Shown here: positions 35,849 through 39,385 of the stretch, in pieces
How the letters are laid out: each line of letters begins with the position of its first letter
Position numbering within the stretch: position 1 is the first letter of the stretch
Source: Polaromonas sp. CG_9.7
Lineage (GTDB): Bacteria; Pseudomonadota; Gammaproteobacteria; Burkholderiales; Burkholderiaceae_C
Assembly: GCF_015752205.1 (NCBI RefSeq)
Contig: NZ_JADOVG010000026.1
Coordinates: forward strand, 1 to 39,385
DNA length: 39,385 nt
Direction: 5' to 3'
Notes under the pieces: generated by a model
Database searches by the model: none
Told to the model about the DNA's origin: nothing
Seen by the model: only the letters and a program-made list of their open reading frames with translations
Position numbers and translations under genes: made by a program

Positions 35849-35864
35849 TTTGCCTTTAGGCAAA
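35849..35864. promoter_or_regulatory. Candidate Lrp/AsnC operator
   Basis: TTTGCCT-TT-AGGCAAA is a perfect 7-bp inverted repeat midway in the 185-bp divergent gap. A second TTTGCCT lies at 35901-35907, 52 bp away, about five helical turns. Repeated phased sites suit an Lrp-type octamer controlling both the oxidoreductase and its own gene. Confidence 0.5.
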
Positions 35865-35952
35865 AGTGTATGTCCCGCCTTGTGATATGTCTTTGCTTTT
35901 TTTGCCTGATTTGGCGAGTCTCGCGAAAGATTCTTGCTGCAAAATACGAAAA

Positions 35953-36453
35953 ATGGAAACATTGGACAAGTTTGACATCGCCATCCTGAACGAGTTGCAG
36001 CGCGAGGCCCGCCTGACCAACACAGAACTGGCGTCGCGCGTGGGCCTGTCAGCCGCGCCCTGCTGGCGGCGCGTGCGGGCGCTTGAAGACGCCGGCTTCA
36101 TCACCGGCTACCGCGCCGAGATCAACCGGAACAAGATCGGCCTGGGCGTGCTGGCCTTTGTGCGGCTGGACGCGGCGCGCAACAGCGGTGACGTGCTGCA
36201 GTCGCTGGAAGAAGCGATTCGCAAGATTCCGGAAGTGGTGAGTTGCCACTACATCAGCGGCACCGGCACGTTTGAATTGCAGGTGGTCAGCCGCGACCTG
36301 AACAGCTTCAGCCAGTTCGCTAGAGACGTGCTGATCAACCTGCCGAATGTGAAAGACCTGCACACCAGCTTTTCGCTCGGCGAGGTGAAAGCCAGCGGCG
36401 CGCTGCCGCTGGATCACTTGTTGCAAAATGACGCGAAAAAATCTCTGAAATAG
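35953..36453 (+). CDS. Lrp/AsnC family transcriptional regulator
   Basis: ATG at 35953 gives 166 aa, the normal size. Residues about 5-60 form the helix-turn-helix (LDKFDIAILNELQREARLTNTELASRVGLSAAPCWRRVRALEDAGFI), and residues about 65-150 the RAM/AsnC ligand domain with its GTGTFELQVV turn. The open frame above the ATG has no family-like sequence. It is divergent from the indolepyruvate oxidoreductase gene and probably controls it in response to an amino acid or 2-oxoacid. Confidence 0.9.
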   Translation: METLDKFDIAILNELQREARLTNTELASRVGLSAAPCWRRVRALEDAGFITGYRAEINRNKIGLGVLAFVRLDAARNSGDVLQSLEEAIRKIPEVVSCHYISGTGTFELQVVSRDLNSFSQFARDVLINLPNVKDLHTSFSLGEVKASGALPLDHLLQNDAKKSLK

Positions 36454-36758
36454 GGTGCTTGTTCAGGCTGATGCTGGGTTTATTGCTATGGTTTATGCAG
36501 CATATGGGTATTGCAACTGCTCCTACCGGTTTTGCCGGCGCTCAGACGGCTGTCACGCACACGGCAACCATGTTTTGCCACGTTACTCAGCCCTGCCTTG
36601 TAAAGCGGATGGTGATGCGGCTTCTGAGATAGGCAACGTGAACATTCCTTTCAATAAATCCGCACACAACTCGACGACAGAAGCCACTTTGGCCGCATGA
36701 TCGCCTGCTACCCAGTGTTAAGAAAAACTGAACAACAAGACAGGGCGGTGGCGGCGAC
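36454..36758. other. 305-bp stretch without a recognisable gene
   Basis: The composition is mixed and lower in GC than the Lrp gene. An 81-aa frame (36455-36700) starts at the end of the Lrp gene, but its content (Cys, His and Tyr scattered) is not protein-like. It could be the remains of a gene lost before the helicase remnant. No hairpin or promoter is distinct. Confidence 0.4.
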
Positions 36759-37334
36759 ATGGCGACTCTTATTCCCACGACAGGAACCACTTCATTCGAT
36801 ACCACGGGCAAGCGCTGGCTGGCTGAGCGGTTGGGGCAAAGGCTCAGTGACTATTCGCTGTGGCACACCGTGCGGGTTGGCCTAAAGCAACCCGTCAGCT
36901 GCGGACGCGACGGGCAAGCCCCCATCCTCAACAAACTGCCCACCCAGCGCGACGAAGCATTTGCCATCGCCGACCACTTGGCCAGCGCCCAGAAAAAGGG
37001 ATTCGTCTGGGGCGACATGGTGATGCCGTACCTCGACTGGGCCACCATGGACCTGTGCGCCAGCGCCCTGGCCCAACGCAAGCTGCCGCACCGCGTGCGC
37101 AAACGCAGCGGCGACTACAACCTCGGCGCAGACGCCATCCAGGTCATGACCATGAAGGTCAGCAAAGGCCTGGAATTCCCTGTGGTGGCGCTACCCGGCG
37201 TGGGGCACATGCCTGCGCCGGGCGAGGACGAGAAGGAAGCGGCGCGGGTGTTTTATATGGCGGCGACGAGGGCTACGCAGAGGTTGGTGATGGGGGGTGT
37301 GGGGGATTGGTGGGTTTGGGCGTACGTTAAATGA
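36759..37334 (+). pseudogene. Internally deleted NERD/UvrD-like helicase remnant
   Basis: The frame encodes 191 aa made of two ends of one large protein. Residues 1 to about 42 (MATLIPTTGTTSFD, KRWLAERLGQRLSDYSLWHTVRVG) look like the start of a NERD nuclease-related domain. Residues about 55-185 match the C-terminal part of a superfamily I (UvrD/Rep-type) helicase: GADAIQVMTMKVSKGLEFPVVALPGVG and the final helicase motif with RVFYMAATRATQRLVM. The ATP-binding P-loop and all middle motifs are missing. It is in frame, so a short product may be made, but it cannot be an active helicase. NERD-helicase genes are often found in defence or accessory regions. Confidence 0.7.
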
Positions 37335-37349
37335 AAGATTGTCAGAAAA

Positions 37350-39089
37350 ATGAAAATTGAACCGATAAGCAATCTGCTGTTTGAAAATAATCTTAAGTAT
37401 CCAACTCTCGCGATACTTCAACCAACAATGACGCCTTATACAGCGCTACTGGTACAACCAGAAGCCACTATTCAGGTGCGTGACGATTTCATTCGCAATG
37501 CAGATCGCATGAACGCACAAAAATTGTTCACTGCAATTGCGCAAGAAGCTAGTGCACGTTCAGTTGAATTACTGGTCACGCCCGAATACAGCTTCCCATG
37601 GATCGCAATAGAAGAGCTTCTTTCTAACGGTACTACCCCGAGCACGGGCCAGCTCTGGGTATTGGGTTGTGAAAGTTTGCCAATTGCGGAACTTCATGGT
37701 CTTCAGACTCGATTCTCAAAATGGGCGGAAGTGATCCACGAGCAAATAGTTCGACCACAAGGAGCTACCACCCGCTACCTAAACCCAATGGTTTACATTT
37801 TTCGAACTGAAACGATCGATACGAACGCCCCAAAAGTCGTCATGGTCGTCCAGTTCAAGACAGCCCCGTCTGGTGACCCGCAGAACATAGAAGCAACTCG
37901 CATGGCGTTAGGAAATGCCGTATACCTTTTCGAACACGGAAATGAAGTTCGACTAATTACGCTCATTTGCTCAGACGCCTTAGCATTCAGCAAAAAGGAC
38001 ATAGACGATAACTACGAGCATCTCCTTCTATTGCACATCCAATTAAACGATAAGCCCAGACATGAAACCTACATGCGCTATAGGCGACAACTCTATGAAT
38101 TGGAAGGTGACAGGACTGAAGTGATTTGTTTGAACTGGGCAGAAAACATTACGTTTGACCTGCATGATGGAAGCGCACCAGTCAAAAAAGCAAACATTAG
38201 CGCATCGGCGTGGCACTCGAAATCTGCCAAGCTCGCTACTGACGATGTCCATGTGGAAAAGAACCACCTCAATGGGCTGTATTACACGCACGATGACGAA
38301 CAGCACAGTCATATGCTTCATTTCAGCTATAAGCCGGCGGCATTTCTACTGCAAGCATCAAAGGTTCGTCATCACGCTGTAGCCGCGGCCTTGTCCCGAC
38401 GCCTTGGCCCGGAAGTGACAAAGGTTCTTGGATGGGATGCAGCTATTGCAGCGTGGACTGAGGCGACGAAACCGCTAGACGATGGCTTCAATGCGATGAC
38501 CGAGGCCTATGGTGCCCCGATTACTCGTTTAAATACTTGTCATGAAGTTAGCCCACTGGCAATCGAACGCATTTCCTGCATTGCAAGCGGCGACTTTGGA
38601 CCTAGGCAAGATTGGTTCAAAGCAAGTACCTTGTCTACTACTCGTCTGGAGCCTAGAACCGAAGTCGTTCGACGTGTATCTGTTGCCATGGACCCCGACG
38701 GCAAAACATTTAGGGATGAGCGTGTCCGAACCATTCGTGCCCTCGTAAGAATTCCGAATGCATCGCTACCCTTGCCAATGCGAATGATGGATTTGCAATC
38801 AGGCTACCAATTCAATTGGAGCGCGACGTCACCCAATTGCAATGTACGGTCGATTGATGCCGATAAGCCCGCAACACTTGTATATGCAGGAGACGGGCCG
38901 CTAAATGAAGATCTTTCAAGGCTTCTCGCAAAAATTAGGGCGACGACATCCAACACCCCGCTTGCTGACCGGTTTTGTCTTCTATACCGGGATGGCCAAG
39001 ATGTGAAACGATTTGATCCACCACTAGACCGATCAATCACAGGTGCCGACGCCCACCCAGGGAAAAATTTTATGGAGCCTGAAAAATGA
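37350..39089 (+). CDS. Nitrilase-like carbon-nitrogen hydrolase, possible defence protein (579 aa)
   Basis: Residues about 25-290 hold the nitrilase-type Glu-Lys-Cys set: E79 in LLVTPEYSFPW, K170 in VVQFKTAPSG, and C207 in LITLICSDALAF, followed by a conserved-looking LHIQLNDKPRH and VICLNWAENI. The C-terminal about 290 residues have no motif I know. Nitrilase domains of this kind occur in the UG1/DRT type 1 defence reverse transcriptases, but here no reverse transcriptase motif is present. The DNA is clearly more AT-rich than the core genes. It starts 15 bp after the helicase remnant and overlaps a second ORF by 4 nt (ATGA). The role in defence is inference. Confidence 0.65.
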   Translation: MKIEPISNLLFENNLKYPTLAILQPTMTPYTALLVQPEATIQVRDDFIRNADRMNAQKLFTAIAQEASARSVELLVTPEYSFPWIAIEELLSNGTTPSTGQLWVLGCESLPIAELHGLQTRFSKWAEVIHEQIVRPQGATTRYLNPMVYIFRTETIDTNAPKVVMVVQFKTAPSGDPQNIEATRMALGNAVYLFEHGNEVRLITLICSDALAFSKKDIDDNYEHLLLLHIQLNDKPRHETYMRYRRQLYELEGDRTEVICLNWAENITFDLHDGSAPVKKANISASAWHSKSAKLATDDVHVEKNHLNGLYYTHDDEQHSHMLHFSYKPAAFLLQASKVRHHAVAAALSRRLGPEVTKVLGWDAAIAAWTEATKPLDDGFNAMTEAYGAPITRLNTCHEVSPLAIERISCIASGDFGPRQDWFKASTLSTTRLEPRTEVVRRVSVAMDPDGKTFRDERVRTIRALVRIPNASLPLPMRMMDLQSGYQFNWSATSPNCNVRSIDADKPATLVYAGDGPLNEDLSRLLAKIRATTSNTPLADRFCLLYRDGQDVKRFDPPLDRSITGADAHPGKNFMEPEK

Positions 39090-39253
39090 TCACTGCGGAT
39101 ACCCTTGGCAATCAGGTGGGAGCAAAATTTGCAAATGTAAAACATGTATCCAAGGAGGTTGTACGAGGCGAGCGGACGGACTCGACGGGGCGTCCCTATG
39201 CCCATTTCGTTATACACAAGTCCCCTGAGCCTGAAGCTCGCGTGAGAACCTGA
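39086..39253 (+). CDS. Short ORF coupled to the nitrilase-like gene, probably cut by an IS
   Basis: The ATG lies in the 4-nt ATGA overlap with the gene before it, typical of coupled partners. It reads 55 codons: about 40 host-like residues (MITADTLGNQVGAKFANVKH, then VSKEVVRGERTDSTGRPYAH) and about 13 residues translated from the end of an IS4-type element, up to a stop at 39253. It is therefore likely the N-terminus of a larger protein truncated by the insertion. The family is not recognised from 42 residues. Confidence 0.5.
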   Translation: MITADTLGNQVGAKFANVKHVSKEVVRGERTDSTGRPYAHFVIHKSPEPEARVRT

Positions 39254-39385
39254 TGCCGGCGGCAAAGTCCAAAATGCGCTGCATGCCCAACCAGATGGTT
39301 TTCACGCCCGGCTCACCATCACCCGTGCGCGCTAGAAAGCCACCGAGTCTGGCAACCAAGCGCACCACCTCGTTGAGCGTGGGCG
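39203..39385 (-). mobile_element. Left end of an IS4-family (IS50/Tn5-like) insertion sequence
   Basis: The window edge cuts the element. On the plus strand TTATACACAAGT (39210-39221) equals the inner 12 bases of the Tn5 outside end (CTGACTCTTATACACAAGT). The outer seven bases (39203-39209) do not match. The transposase stop codon lies inside this end. The other end and target duplication are outside the window. Confidence 0.6.
39210..39385 (-). CDS. IS4-family transposase, C-terminal part (truncated by window)
   Basis: The last 57 residues run PTLNEVVRLVARLGGFLAR, then TGDGEPGVKTIWLGMQRILD, FAAGIRFSRELQAQGTCV and the stop at 39210-39212. This is the familiar C-terminal end of Tn5/IS50-group IS4 transposases, including a final GTCV encoded within the terminal repeat. 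The 5' part is beyond the window, so it cannot be said whether the gene is intact. Confidence 0.75.
   Translation of the reverse strand, partial: PTLNEVVRLVARLGGFLARTGDGEPGVKTIWLGMQRILDFAAGIRFSRELQAQGTCV

Noticed and set aside
37350..39089. Reverse transcriptase domain in the nitrilase-like protein (DRT type 1)
   Set aside because: No YxDD-type catalytic motif is present anywhere in the 579 residues, so it is not a canonical fused DRT1 protein.
1..39385. CRISPR array, tRNA or rRNA genes
   Set aside because: No regularly spaced identical repeats with unique spacers and no recognisable tRNA or rRNA segments were seen. The only tandem arrays are the azlD 3' elements and short hexamers.

Overview
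The window looks like chromosome of a betaproteobacterium in the Burkholderiales, most likely Comamonadaceae and Polaromonas-like. The evidence is high GC coding style, the pgk-pyk-fba-purC-purE-purK-sua5 gene order, Comamonadaceae-type interspersed repeats, and recognisable NreA/NreB, HupE, CnoX, AzlCD and fused indolepyruvate oxidoreductase proteins. The species assignment is inference.

Layout. Positions 1-3910 hold a metal-handling locus. On the minus strand are a small His-rich protein, a HupE/UreJ permease, a membrane-anchored protein and a tiny His-rich lipoprotein. Divergent from them is nreA-nreB, a CsoR/RcnR-type regulator and an MFS exporter with a His-rich tail, preceded by a GC-tract palindrome that could be the operator. 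Positions 3911-5107 are mostly non-coding with one small ORF. Positions 5108-20000 carry a core block on the minus strand (sua5, purK, purE, purC, fba, pyk, pgk). It is interrupted by a plus-strand cnoX/serine hydrolase/cupin group and by a two-component system facing a PAP2 phosphatase, plus an alpha/beta-hydrolase lipoprotein. A PmrA-box-like direct repeat lies in front of the PAP2 gene. Positions 20321-22969 are a minus-strand run def-fmt-azlC-azlD. Positions 23176-26183 are lysM-protein/dprA/smg on the plus strand. Positions 26285-31937 are yajC-secD-secF plus a DUF1631 gene. Positions 32147-36453 are a fused indolepyruvate ferredoxin oxidoreductase and a divergent Lrp/AsnC regulator.

The right end (36454-39385) is different. 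It holds an internally deleted NERD/UvrD-type helicase remnant and then a visibly AT-richer gene for a 579-residue protein with a nitrilase-like Glu-Lys-Cys set (E79, K170, C207). That gene overlaps by 4 nt a second short ORF, which runs into the end of an IS4-family (Tn5/IS50-like) transposase. This is the most likely place for an undescribed accessory, possibly anti-phage, system. That function is inference from domain type and context only.

Repeats are a second theme. A 48-nt element occurs five times without gaps in the alignment: once between pgk and pyk, and four times inside purK, cnoX, fmt and dprA, read through in more than one frame. A different GC-rich element follows the stop codons of pyk and azlD (tandem in the latter case), and a composite palindromic element lies between the cupin gene and purC.
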